Assembly: GCA_965221485.1 (NCBI GenBank)
Contig: OZ244893.1
Coordinates: 1,736,001 to 1,800,000, forward strand
DNA: 64,000 bases
DNA from: JAJEBT01 sp965221485
GTDB taxonomy: Bacteria > Pseudomonadota > Alphaproteobacteria > MPNO01 > UBA830
Direction: 5' to 3'
The position numbers and the translations under genes were made by a program. Every line of letters starts with the position of its first letter. Position 1 is the stretch's first letter. Under the pieces are notes generated by a model that saw nothing but the letters and a program-made list of their open reading frames with translations, did no database searches and was not told the origin of the DNA. Below are positions 9,735 through 18,685 of this stretch, one piece after another.

Positions 9735-10841
9735 ATGACGCTCTACGCAGATTCACAATACCCGGTACGAGAAGACCTCGACACCATTCATGGGAACCAG
9801 CTCGATCAGCTGGCCGATCCCGGCACCTGGGGTACTGGCGCGCAACGCCTGGCAGTCGCCAGAGAGGCTCGCCAGGCCTGTTATGACGCAGGTATACAGG
9901 AGGAACCGGAAGACACGGGCGCCCCGGTTACGGTCGAACTGCCAGAGGCAGTGCGTGAGCTGATCCGGAAACTGGCGGTCACGCCGGAGGATTTTCTCGA
10001 GGAGTCTTACGAAGAAGCCACAAACAGCGGTCTGAGCGACGAAGAATATGTCGAAATTGTCGGCATTGTATCGCGTCTGACCGATATGGATGTGTTTGCT
10101 CGCGGTATCGGAGTTTCCTTGCGTCCCCTGCCGGCCGCGCGTAATGGCCAGCCGTCCCGGGTCCGCCCTCGGGTTGCCAGGAAGGAAATGGCCTGGGTGC
10201 CAACCGTTCCCAATCTTCCCGAAGGCGGCGAGGAAGCTGCGGAGATCTATGGTGAAGACTACCGGCCCTACATCATCCGTTCACTCAGTCTGGTGCCGGA
10301 CGAAATGCACCGACATCTCGAGTTGGAAGAAGTTCAATACCTTCCGATGAAGAGTATTCTGATCAAGGATTTTCAGCATCATGAGGGGTTCACCCGTTCC
10401 CAGGTCGAGTTGATTGCGGGGCGCATATCTGCTTGCAACGAGTGCTTTTACTGAACGGCGGGCCATGCCTGGTTCCTCCGTGAGAGTGGACGCGAAACTG
10501 GCCTCAATATCAACCTCAAGGCCCTGCTGGATCCGGATGAGGACAGCGGCGTACCGGGGGGCAAGGAAATCCTGGCCTTCGCCGATGCGGTCATCGGACC
10601 TGACGCTGCTGTGCTGGACGAGGCACGAAAGAATCTTGCCGATTCGCTCGGGCCGTTGGCGGTTCCGGCCGCCGCTGCCATTGCAGCGACGTTCACCAAA
10701 AATGATCGCATCGCCAACGGATGCGGCATTCCTTCCGAACTGAGGATGCTGCGGAATTCCAGGGAGATCCGGGCCGAACTCGGGATCAATGACTTCCGTT
10801 CATCAGTGAACACATTCAGGCACTATCCCGACGAGCGATAG
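9735..10841 (+). CDS. AhpD-like alkylhydroperoxidase, candidate selenoprotein with in-frame TGA
   Basis: Conceptual translation reads through a single TGA at 10452-10454 to a TAG at 10839-10841, giving 368 residues with position 240 as selenocysteine. Residues 234-244 read C-N-E-C-F-Y-U-T-A-G-H, so the TGA takes the place of the second cysteine in the AhpD redox motif CxxCxxxH (C237, U240, H244). The 128 codons after the TGA contain no other stop and encode helical sequence like the distal half of AhpD/CMD-related proteins. AGGAG at 9720-9724 supports the ATG at 9735; an alternative ATG at 9699 overlaps the GST stop. AhpD-like selenoproteins are known in bacteria. Alternatives are a nonsense mutation (TGC or TGT to TGA) or a sequencing error. 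No sel genes lie in the window. Confidence 0.75.
10472..10491 (+). promoter_or_regulatory. Candidate bacterial SECIS stem-loop
   Basis: Seventeen nt after the TGA, G72-T-T-C-C-T-C (10472-10478) pairs with GAG-T-GGAC (10484-10491). This gives seven base pairs, one of them G-U, with one bulged U at 10487 and a 5-nt loop CGUGA at 10479-10483. The loop guanine at 10480 is 26 nt from the TGA, within the 16-37 nt usually quoted for bacterial SECIS elements. The bulge is on the 3' side, unlike the E. coli fdhF element. A second hairpin closer to the TGA (10455-10481, loop 10466-10469) competes with it. This is hand folding only. Confidence 0.45.
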
Positions 10842-11008
10842 ACCGCGGACACAGGAATACAGGGACATTGCACCTCACGAAGTCTAGAGGTCTGATCCAA
10901 TGTCGCTGATGCATATGCCGACGAGGGGACGACAAAAGACCACCGTTCGACCATCGCGCAGATCATGACACGGCGCCGGATCAACCACCGGAACGCCACA
11001 GGCTGGTT

Positions 11009-11587
11009 CTACTTGTCAATATAACCCAGCGTGATCGGGTGCCCCTTTCGTTGTTCGTCACCGGAACCTGTGTGTTTCCCGGGATTCCAGCCAACCGGGC
11101 CCAGCACGCGCTGGGCGAAGTCAATGGACTCCTGATCGGTGACGGTTGCGATGGTGTCGTTCCATCGGTTCAAAAAGCCGCTGACCGCGATCACCGCCAG
11201 TATCTCGATAATCTGGTCGTTCGAATAGTGCTTCCGGAGTTCAACATAATTCTCCGGCTCGACGACATTTGGCGAAACGCCTGCAGCAAATGCCAGATCG
11301 AGGGCCGCCCGCTCGGCATCCGAAAACAGGGGAGAGTCCTGATAGCCCCACAGCGCCTGAATTTTTTCATCCGCGACACCAAGCTGATGGAGGTGGTAGG
11401 AGCCATGGGACTGACAATGCAGGCATCCGCTCGCCAGGCTCGCAGCGGTGAAAATCAGCTGTTTGAGCTCTCCCTCGATACCTCGGCTCGGAAAGACGAG
11501 TTTGAAGAGATCATTCACCTTCTCACGCAGTTCTGGCCAATGATACATTTCGAGATCTTGCCGGCGTTCATAACCTTTCGCTGACAC
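11009..11587 (-). CDS. Carboxymuconolactone decarboxylase/AhpD-family protein
   Basis: This 192-aa member of the AhpD/CMD superfamily has the redox motif C55-L-H-C58-Q-S-H61 following the helix T-A-A-S-L-A-S-G, as in peroxidase-type members that reduce hydroperoxides. It has normal cysteines where the neighbouring convergent gene has TGA. The start is GTG at 11587, supported by GGAGG with 6-nt spacing; no ATG gives the conserved N-terminus. It converges on the TGA-containing AhpD-like gene across 167 bp with no clear terminator. The natural oxidant or reductant is unknown. Confidence 0.88.
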   Translation of the reverse strand: MSAKGYERRQDLEMYHWPELREKVNDLFKLVFPSRGIEGELKQLIFTAASLASGCLHCQSHGSYHLHQLGVADEKIQALWGYQDSPLFSDAERAALDLAFAAGVSPNVVEPENYVELRKHYSNDQIIEILAVIAVSGFLNRWNDTIATVTDQESIDFAQRVLGPVGWNPGKHTGSGDEQRKGHPITLGYIDK

Positions 11588-11809
11588 AAGTTTCCTCCCA
11601 GGACCAATTGTCGGTGGCAGGCACAGTGTACTGATCGTGACGTGTTTTGTAATGTCGTTGCCGGCTGTATCGGGGTGATAACCTGTGTCCGTCAGGATGT
11701 TCCCTGATGAACTGAAATGGGCGAGGCAAAATCAGGGCCCTGTCGTCGCCGGGCGACTGTTGATGTGTCCTGGAAATGAGGCTTTCGGATTGACCGATTG
11801 ACTTGTTAT

Positions 11810-11854
11810 TCGAAAATTGACGGTTCAATGTCATATTTCATCGAAAAATGACAT
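11810..11854 (+). promoter_or_regulatory. Direct and inverted repeats before the AAA ATPase gene
   Basis: A near-identical 12-mer occurs at 11810-11821 (TCGAAAATTGAC) and 11841-11852 (TCGAAAAATGAC), 31 bp apart, or about three helical turns. A 7-bp inverted repeat ATGTCAT/ATGACAT (11828-11834, 11848-11854) overlaps the second copy and ends one base before the start codon. The arrangement suggests a binding site for a regulator, possibly autoregulation. No good -35/-10 pair was found. Confidence 0.4.
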
Positions 11855-11855
11855 C

Positions 11856-13016
11856 ATGATACCTACCGTTTATCCACGTCTGACAGTGCCTCCCGTGCAA
11901 AGCTTCTTTCTGCTTGGCGTCCGGGGAGTGGGCAAGAGCACCTGGGCGCGGGCACAGTTTCCTGGCGCAACATACATCGACCTCCTTGATGAGGCCCGAT
12001 ATCAGGACTACCTCGCCGATCCGTCCCTGTTTGCCGCAGATATCCCGTCCGCGCAGCCGGGCCACTGGGTGGTCATCGACGAAATCCAACGCCTTCCCAA
12101 TCTCCTCAATGAAGTGCACCGGCACATCGAGGGTCGGCGTCTCAACTTCGCCTTGCTCGGATCAAGCCCACGAAAGTTCAAGGCGGCTGGCGTCAACCTG
12201 CTCGCCGGCAGGGCGTTGAACAAGACAATGCATCCCCTGACCCCGGCCGAACTTGGCGACGACTTCGACCTTGACAGGGCTCTCCACACCGGAACCATTC
12301 CTCTGGTCTGGGTCGCTGACAACCCCCGCGCCGTACTTGAGAGCTATGTAAGGCTGTATCTCAGCGAGGAAATCCGGGCAGAAGCCCTTGTACGAAACCT
12401 TCCCGGCTTCGCGCGCTTCCTACCAGTCTCCGGTCTCTACCACGGTCAGGTCGTAAACATATCCGGCATTGCCCGCGATTGCGGCGTCGCCCGAACCACC
12501 GTGCAAGGCTATCTTGATATTCTGGAAGACACCCTTCTTGTGTTCCGTCTCCCGGCCTTCCAGCCGCGATTGCGGGTACGGGAACACCGCCACCCCAAGC
12601 TCTACTGGGTCGATCCGGGCCTTGTTCGTGCAGTCAAGAAGCTCCACGGACCCATTGCGCCCGAAGAACGCGGTGCCCTTCTGGAAGGCTGGGTGCTGCA
12701 CCTTCTGAGAGCGCATCAAGAGGACGACCCGCTGTTCGACGATCTGTATTATTGGGCACCGCATCCGGCAAACCGTACCAAGGTCGATTTTCTGCTGCGC
12801 CGTGGTCGCGAACTGGCAGCGATTGAGGTCAAGCCGCAACCGCGCTGTCACACCAGCATGCTGCCGGGACTGCGCGCGATCGGAGATCTGCCGGGACTCG
12901 TGCGACGCGTGGTAGTCTATGGTGGCAAGCGGTCTTTCCGGACCGGGGACGGGATCGATGTATGGTCTGTTGATCAACTGCATCAGGCCGTCACCGAAAA
13001 CACCCTGTGGCCTTGA
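11856..13016 (+). CDS. AAA family ATPase with DUF4143 domain
   Basis: This 386-aa protein has an N-terminal AAA_14 P-loop domain and a C-terminal DUF4143 domain. The Walker A motif G-V-R-G-V-G-K-S-T is at residues 21-29 and the Walker B motif H-W-V-V-I-D-E-I-Q-R-L-P lies near residue 70. A segment resembling a winged helix, S-G-I-A-R-D-C-G-V-A-R-T-T-V-Q-G-Y, lies near residue 210. The C-terminal end contains V-D-F-L-L-R-R-G-R-E-L-A-A-I-E-V-K, the restriction-nuclease-like core of DUF4143. Family members are widespread in accessory DNA and mostly uncharacterised. ATG 11856 matches the family N-terminus; an upstream in-frame TTG at 11817 adds unrelated residues. No ribosome site is visible, so translation may be leaderless or weak. 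Confidence 0.88.
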   Translation: MIPTVYPRLTVPPVQSFFLLGVRGVGKSTWARAQFPGATYIDLLDEARYQDYLADPSLFAADIPSAQPGHWVVIDEIQRLPNLLNEVHRHIEGRRLNFALLGSSPRKFKAAGVNLLAGRALNKTMHPLTPAELGDDFDLDRALHTGTIPLVWVADNPRAVLESYVRLYLSEEIRAEALVRNLPGFARFLPVSGLYHGQVVNISGIARDCGVARTTVQGYLDILEDTLLVFRLPAFQPRLRVREHRHPKLYWVDPGLVRAVKKLHGPIAPEERGALLEGWVLHLLRAHQEDDPLFDDLYYWAPHPANRTKVDFLLRRGRELAAIEVKPQPRCHTSMLPGLRAIGDLPGLVRRVVVYGGKRSFRTGDGIDVWSVDQLHQAVTENTLWP

Positions 13017-13407
13017 TCTGCATCGGTCAAACGATGTGCGTGGCAAACGCCGCCACTGTCCGCCCAAGCCGTAAGCATGTGACCGACTGGCCCGATTCTT
13101 CTCCTTGAAGTGGACCGCCCGCCCCCGGCAGCGGAAAGAAAACGGGTTGAAGTGCCGTCCCCGACCCCGGTTTCTGCCGGAACCCGGACGAGTCTGCTTT
13201 CGGGGCAAATCCTCAGGGTTTTGCAGATATGGATCGTGGAGGCTGCTATCGGGTCTCGGCAACACCAGGTATTATGGTGAATCGGCATGCCAGGAATGGC
13301 ACTCATGGAGGGTCCGCGGCACGAGCCTTCAGGATGAAGGTGGAGATTGTCTTTTCGCCGGGATCACTCTTCTGTCAGTTCCGATAACAACACAACCCGG
13401 GAGCCTG
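13017..13407. other. Intergenic region, no gene seen
   Basis: These 391 bp separate the AAA ATPase gene from the DDN-type gene on the same strand. No recognisable gene or clear terminator is seen. Confidence 0.4.
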
Positions 13408-13845
13408 ATGGTGGCAAAGTTCGACTGGACCAAGGATCATATTCGCCGTTACCTTGAAACCGGGGGAGACGACGGCCATATCTGGCACGGCCACGATGGC
13501 AAGGGAGAGTTTCCCTGCCTCTTGCTGACCACAACCGGCCGCAAGACCGGAAAGGCGCGCACGACACCGTTGATCTACGGGTGCGACGGCAACGACTATG
13601 TCGTGGTGGCCTCACAGGGCGGACTGCCGAACCACCCGAGCTGGTTCCTCAACATTGCCGCAAACCCGAGGGTCCGCATCCAGATCAGGGCGGAAGCCTT
13701 TGACGCCACCGCCCGCGCTGCCAACGATGAAGAACGGGCGCGCTTGTGGCCCATGATGGTCAAGATTTACCCACCTTATGAGCACTATGGTGAACGCGCA
13801 TCAGCAACCCGCATCATTCCTGTCGTGATCGTGACGCCCGATTGA
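13408..13845 (+). CDS. Nitroreductase/deazaflavin-dependent oxidoreductase (DDN family)
   Basis: This 145-aa single-domain protein belongs to the split-beta-barrel DDN family, whose actinobacterial members use F420H2. The hallmark stretch L-L-L-T-T-T-G-R-K-T-G-K-A-R-T-T-P-L near residues 37-54 and the segment N-H-P-S-W-F-L-N-I-A-A-N-P near residues 73-85 are clear. F420 is uncommon in proteobacteria, and some DDN relatives bind other cofactors, so the cofactor is open. ATG 13408 follows GGGAG closely, and the much longer upstream frame carries no family sequence. The gene converges on dnaE2. Confidence 0.85.
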   Translation: MVAKFDWTKDHIRRYLETGGDDGHIWHGHDGKGEFPCLLLTTTGRKTGKARTTPLIYGCDGNDYVVVASQGGLPNHPSWFLNIAANPRVRIQIRAEAFDATARAANDEERARLWPMMVKIYPPYEHYGERASATRIIPVVIVTPD

Positions 13846-13916
13846 GGATTACACGACCATCAGAAGAGACAGGGTCTGCAGACTTCCCGGAGCCGTGACC
13901 GGGCACATCGTCAAAA

Positions 13917-16900
13917 TCAGTGGAAATCCCGTGAACGGGGAAGCATGCGCTGCTCTCTCGGATGCCGGTTTGCGGCAGTTGAAAAACCATGAGACGCAAA
14001 CGCCGGCTTCTCTTGCGTGAGAGAGTTCAGCCACCAGGTCAGATCCTCCACATGCTCCGCAACAAGGTGAATAATGCTCTCCGTACGTTGAATGGTTCCC
14101 TTCACCGCCACCAGGCGACCGCCCAGAACAGCCTTGCGGCAGGATTCCATGACACGTGTCCAGACCACGACATTCACGATACCCGCCTCATCCTCAAGCG
14201 TCATGAAAATCACGCCCCTGGCGCTTCCGGGACGCTGGCGCGAAAGAACAAGACCGGCCGCAGACCGCTTCTCTCCATCCCGTGCTCCGGCGATATCTCC
14301 GGCCGACGACACACCCCGCAGCGCGAGCTGTTCCCGCAGGAAAGAGACTGGATGTGCCTTCAATGACAAACGCAGCATCTGGTAGTCGGCAATCACCTGT
14401 TCACCAAGGCTCATGTCAGGTAACGAGACCTCCGGGTCATCGCCGGGACCACGCTCGCCCGAAAACTCGAAAAGCGGCAACGCCGGAGCATCATCAAGCG
14501 CATGCATCTCCCAGAGAGCCTGCCGTCGGCCCAGCTTCATGGAGCCGAAGGCATCTGCATCCGCCAGCAGCCTGATGGCCGCCACTCCCACGCCGCTCCG
14601 TCTTCTCAACGACTCGAGATCAACATAAGCCCGCGAGCGCGCCCCGATCATGAGTTCGGCATCGCTCTTGCGCAGACCATCAATGCAGCGCAGACCAAGC
14701 CTGAGCGCCAGTTTTCCGGTTTCATCCGGCTCCAGAGAATGATCCCAACCGCTCCGGTTAATATCGACCGGACGCACCTCGACACCATGTTCACGCGCAT
14801 CGCGCACAATCTGGGCCGGCGCATAAAATCCCATGGGCTGGGAATTCAGAAGCGCACAGGCGAAGACCTCGGGATGGTAATGCTTCAGCCACGCGGAAAT
14901 ATAAACCAGCAGGGCAAAACTGGCCGCGTGGGATTCCGGAAACCCGTATTCGCCAAAACCCTCGATCTGGCGGAAACAACGCTCAGCCAGATCAGACTCG
15001 TAACCGCGCGCAATCATGCGGTTCACCATCTTGTCCCTGAGAAGAGGCAACGTACCGCGCCGGCGGAAAGTCGCCATGGAATGTCGAAGGGCATCCGCTT
15101 CATCAGGAGTGAAGCGGGCCGCCTCAATGGCAATGCGCATGGCCTGCTCCTGAAACAGCGGAACGCCCAGGGTCTTTCCCAACACCCTCTCCAGTTCGTC
15201 CGGACTCCCGTGTTCGGGAGCCGGTGCCGGGTAAACAACCGTCTCCAGACCATCTCGCCGCCGCAGGTACGGATGCACCATATCCCCCTGAATCGGCCCA
15301 GGACGCACAATCGCAACCTCAATGACCAGGTCATAGAAGCAGCGCGGTTTGAGGCGCGGCAGCATGTTCATCTGTGCCCGGCTTTCCACCTGAAAGACAC
15401 CCAGAGAGTCAGCGCGGCACAACATTTCGTAAACGGCCGGATCCTCACGTGGGACCGTCGCCATTGTCAGGGACAGGGCCTTGTGCATACCGAGGAGTGC
15501 GATGGCCTTGCGAATACAGGTCAACATCCCGAGACCGAGAACATCGACCTTCATGAGACCCAGTGCCTGGAGATCGTCCTTGTCCCATTCGATCACCGTG
15601 CGATCTTCCATCGCCGCATTCCCGATGGGCACGATCTCGTTCAGGGGCCCGCGTGTCAGCACAAACCCGCCGACATGCTGGGACAGGTGACGAGGGAAAT
15701 CGATCAGCTCACAAGCCAGATCCACCACCCGCTGCAGCCCGGGGTCATCGGGATCCAGACCGGCCTCGCGGATACGGGCCTCGGGCCATCCTTCTCCGCT
15801 GCGCCCCCAGACCGTACCCGACAGGGCTGCCGTCGCGTCTTCGGACAAACCCATAACCTTGCCCACTTCTCGTATGGCGCTGCGCGCGCGGTATCGGACA
15901 ACAGTCGCGGCCAGGCCGGCACGATCACGGCCATAACGCTCATAGAGATACTGGATCACCTCCTCACGCCGCTCATGCTCGAAATCAACATCGATATCCG
16001 GCGGTTCGTTGCGTTCCCGCGAAACAAATCGCTCAAACAGAAGGTCGATCTCGCTCGGATCAACAGAGGTGATACCGAGACAATAACATACGGCAGAATT
16101 GGCCGCGGACCCCCGCCCCTGACACAGGATGCCCCGCTCCCCGGCAAAGCGAACAACATCGTAAACTGTGAGGAAATACGGCGCGTAATCCAGTTCGTCG
16201 ATCAGGGCCAGTTCGGTCTCAAGCGAAGACCGCACCTTTTCCGGAATTCCCTGCGGAAACCGCCATGCTGCGCCCTTCCAGGTCAGATCCTGAAGATGAC
16301 ACTGCGGCGTCTTGCCATTCGGCACCGGTTCCTCCGGATACTCATAGGCGATCTCGTCAAGGCTGAACGTACAGCGTTCGACAATCTCGGCAGTTCGGGC
16401 AACCGCCTCTTGATGGCCCTCGAACAAGCGGGCCATCTCGGTCGGGCCCTTGAGATGACGTTCCGCGTTTCCGTTAAGACGATATCCTGCCCGGCTGACC
16501 GGGATCCGCTCACGGATAGCTGTCACCACGTCAAGCAGCGGACGCCGCCCGGGAACATGATGGCGAACATCATTGGTCGCAACCAGGCGAAAACCATGTT
16601 GCCGGGCAAGGCAGGCCAGATGCTCCAGACGCGCACGATCATCACCGCGATAGAGCATCTGGGCCGCCAGATACAGTGGGCCCGCAACATGTCGGTGCAA
16701 TTCGGCAAGGCTCTTCTCAAAATCGCTATCAGGCAACACTACCGGAGGCAGTACAATCAGCACCTGCCCCTCGGCATGATCAATCACATCATCCATCCGG
16801 AGTATGCAATCTCCCTTCGAGGCCCGTCGCTGGCCCAGGGTCAACAGGCGGCAGAGACGGCCATAGGCCATGCGGTCCTGCGGATAAGCCAGCAGCGACA

Positions 16901-17129
16901 GCCCGTCAGTGAGATCGAGCCGGGCACCGATCAGGAGTCGGAGACCCGCTGCTTTCGCTGCCACGTGAGCCCGTACGACACCGGCCAACGTGTTCCGGTC
17001 GGCAACGCCCATGGCCAGAAGACCCAGTTCCTGCGCCCGCAAGACCAGCTCGTCAGGATGGGAAGCCCCGCGCAGGAAACTGAAATTCGTCGTTACCTGC
17101 AATTCCGCATAGGCGGCCACGACCGTCAC
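13917..17129 (-). CDS. dnaE2: Error-prone DNA polymerase DnaE2
   Basis: This 1070-aa C-family polymerase does translesion synthesis with ImuA and ImuB after DNA damage. The N-terminal PHP domain starts Y-A-E-L-Q-V-T-T-N-F-S-F-L-R-G-A-S-H. The polymerase core carries the catalytic acidic pair P-D-I-D-V-D-F near residue 400. An OB-fold segment G-V-I-F-M-T-L-E-D-E-A-G lies near residue 980, and the protein ends with the family's P-R-S-R-D-F-H. The start is GTG at 17129, which overlaps the imuB stop as GTGA. A longer frame upstream adds 50 residues unrelated to the family. Length and overlap are typical of the cassette, which is usually LexA-controlled. Confidence 0.95.
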   Translation of the reverse strand: MTVVAAYAELQVTTNFSFLRGASHPDELVLRAQELGLLAMGVADRNTLAGVVRAHVAAKAAGLRLLIGARLDLTDGLSLLAYPQDRMAYGRLCRLLTLGQRRASKGDCILRMDDVIDHAEGQVLIVLPPVVLPDSDFEKSLAELHRHVAGPLYLAAQMLYRGDDRARLEHLACLARQHGFRLVATNDVRHHVPGRRPLLDVVTAIRERIPVSRAGYRLNGNAERHLKGPTEMARLFEGHQEAVARTAEIVERCTFSLDEIAYEYPEEPVPNGKTPQCHLQDLTWKGAAWRFPQGIPEKVRSSLETELALIDELDYAPYFLTVYDVVRFAGERGILCQGRGSAANSAVCYCLGITSVDPSEIDLLFERFVSRERNEPPDIDVDFEHERREEVIQYLYERYGRDRAGLAATVVRYRARSAIREVGKVMGLSEDATAALSGTVWGRSGEGWPEARIREAGLDPDDPGLQRVVDLACELIDFPRHLSQHVGGFVLTRGPLNEIVPIGNAAMEDRTVIEWDKDDLQALGLMKVDVLGLGMLTCIRKAIALLGMHKALSLTMATVPREDPAVYEMLCRADSLGVFQVESRAQMNMLPRLKPRCFYDLVIEVAIVRPGPIQGDMVHPYLRRRDGLETVVYPAPAPEHGSPDELERVLGKTLGVPLFQEQAMRIAIEAARFTPDEADALRHSMATFRRRGTLPLLRDKMVNRMIARGYESDLAERCFRQIEGFGEYGFPESHAASFALLVYISAWLKHYHPEVFACALLNSQPMGFYAPAQIVRDAREHGVEVRPVDINRSGWDHSLEPDETGKLALRLGLRCIDGLRKSDAELMIGARSRAYVDLESLRRRSGVGVAAIRLLADADAFGSMKLGRRQALWEMHALDDAPALPLFEFSGERGPGDDPEVSLPDMSLGEQVIADYQMLRLSLKAHPVSFLREQLALRGVSSAGDIAGARDGEKRSAAGLVLSRQRPGSARGVIFMTLEDEAGIVNVVVWTRVMESCRKAVLGGRLVAVKGTIQRTESIIHLVAEHVEDLTWWLNSLTQEKPAFASHGFSTAANRHPREQRMLPRSRDFH

Positions 17130-18685
17130 CCGAAAAAACCGTGGAGATACCAGCACGGCATCACACCAGCCTGAACATCTCCATAGTGACCGGCGCGATA
17201 GATCCAGTAACGGTGCCCGGCACCGTCTTCCACGCGGTAATAGTCGCGTACCAGATTTCCGCCATCCCCTGCCCACCATTCCGGTTCAATGCGCTCCGGT
17301 CCTGCAGCACGAACGACACGGTAGCGGCGGCGGCGCCAGACAAAATGGAGTGGTGGTCCGTCCGGCGTCGCGGCCATGACCTCGACAGGTTCCGGCCGGT
17401 CGAGCAGACGGAACGGCCGGCACGCCAGGGCCGGTCTTTCCCGCCAGGAAAACGATGTGACATCGGCCGGAACAACCCGCTCGGCTTTTTCCGGAAGATA
17501 ACGCTCCACCCGTTCCAGCCGCCGGACTGTTCCATTGCCGAGATGAGCCTGAAGCCGATCCAGAAGACGGCTGACATCCCTTCCGGTTGGATCCCGGCCG
17601 GTCAACGAAAGCTGTTGTTCCTTCAGGACTTCAACATGAACCGCATGCAACGCCACCAGATCGATTCCCGGACCGGCATTGACGGCGTCAAGCCGCTGAT
17701 CGAAAAGATGCAGCAGATGGGCACAATCCCGCGTCGCCTTCACCGTTTCCATTTCCAGGGATTGCGTTTCGCCATCAACCCGAAAACACCACAGGACGAG
17801 ACGACGCGCACCGCTGCAGTCCTTCTCCATGGACGACATGACCTCATTGATCAGCCGGTCCAGAGCCAGCCTGAGCTGATCCCTGTCCTGTATCGGCTCC
17901 GGGAACGCCAACCGGCGCACATGGACCGGCACTGGCATCAGTGGAGATACGGGCTCGGAGATACGTCCCAGCGCCCGGTCGAGGCAGGAAAGTACGGACG
18001 AGCGCCCGTCTTCGCCACTGAAACGGCGATCCAGCGCGGAACGCGGCAGGCGATCCAGCGCCTCAACAGTCTTCAATCCCAGCCGATGCAACATCCGGAC
18101 ATCTGCTGACGCAATTCTCAAGGCCTCAACCGGCAACGGCCCGAGCGCCTTGCACATGCTGCCGGAAGCGGCAATGCGCTGCCCTTCGGAAGCAAAACGG
18201 GCAAGGGCCCAGGCCGCTCCCGGCGTGTCGGCAAGACCGTGACGATTTTCGAAGCCCAGCCTTTCAAGACTCGCCGAAATCTCCCCGCACATGGCGGCCT
18301 CTCCCCCGAAAAGATGCGCACAACCGGTGATGTCAAGAAACAGGCCGTCTTCACCATCAGGAGCTGTCCAGGGCGTGAACCGGCCGCACCATCGCGCCAG
18401 CTGTATCAGCCCATGCCGATCCGCTTGAGGATCAGCCTTTCCCAGGGAAAGCCCGGGCAAACGGGCCCGTGCATCGGTGAGGCGCATGCCAGGCCTGAGA
18501 CCGGCTGCACCGGCGCGGAGATTGACCGCCGAAAGCAACGGACCATGCCGCCCCCGGGAAACAAGCGCAAAGGCTGCCGGCTCACCCGACCTGCCGTTTG
18601 CGTTCTTCGCAGGACAAGACCTTTGCGACCGTCGCAACCGATCTATCGGCCAACGGGGCAACCAGATCGAAATCACCCGTCTCAC
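17126..18685 (-). CDS. imuB: ImuB, inactive Y-family polymerase of the mutasome
   Basis: This 519-aa protein of the ImuB/DinP-like group links ImuA and DnaE2 to the sliding clamp. It begins R-R-V-I-S-I-W-L-P-R-W-P-I-D-R-L, in which the D-x-D of active Y-family polymerases is absent, as expected for ImuB. A helix-hairpin-helix-like stretch L-H-R-L-G-L-K-T-V-E-A-L-D-R-L-P lies in the middle. GTG 18685 has GGAG 7 nt upstream; ATG 18700, 15 bp earlier in the same frame, is the alternative. The gene begins inside the 3' end of imuA, overlapping it by about 100 bp, and ends in a GTGA overlap with dnaE2. Confidence 0.9.
   Translation of the reverse strand: MRRVISIWLPRWPIDRLRRSQRSCPAKNANGRSGEPAAFALVSRGRHGPLLSAVNLRAGAAGLRPGMRLTDARARLPGLSLGKADPQADRHGLIQLARWCGRFTPWTAPDGEDGLFLDITGCAHLFGGEAAMCGEISASLERLGFENRHGLADTPGAAWALARFASEGQRIAASGSMCKALGPLPVEALRIASADVRMLHRLGLKTVEALDRLPRSALDRRFSGEDGRSSVLSCLDRALGRISEPVSPLMPVPVHVRRLAFPEPIQDRDQLRLALDRLINEVMSSMEKDCSGARRLVLWCFRVDGETQSLEMETVKATRDCAHLLHLFDQRLDAVNAGPGIDLVALHAVHVEVLKEQQLSLTGRDPTGRDVSRLLDRLQAHLGNGTVRRLERVERYLPEKAERVVPADVTSFSWRERPALACRPFRLLDRPEPVEVMAATPDGPPLHFVWRRRRYRVVRAAGPERIEPEWWAGDGGNLVRDYYRVEDGAGHRYWIYRAGHYGDVQAGVMPCWYLHGFFG

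Noticed and set aside
9735..10454. Independent short AhpD protein ending at the TGA
   Set aside because: Ending there would cut the protein inside its redox motif, and the downstream 128 codons have no ribosome site or start of their own yet continue the fold in the same frame.
14502..17174. Very long open frame (890 codons) on the plus strand opposite dnaE2
   Set aside because: It is the antisense shadow of dnaE2 in high-GC DNA. The sequence has no family-like motifs, while the opposite strand has full DnaE2 hallmarks.
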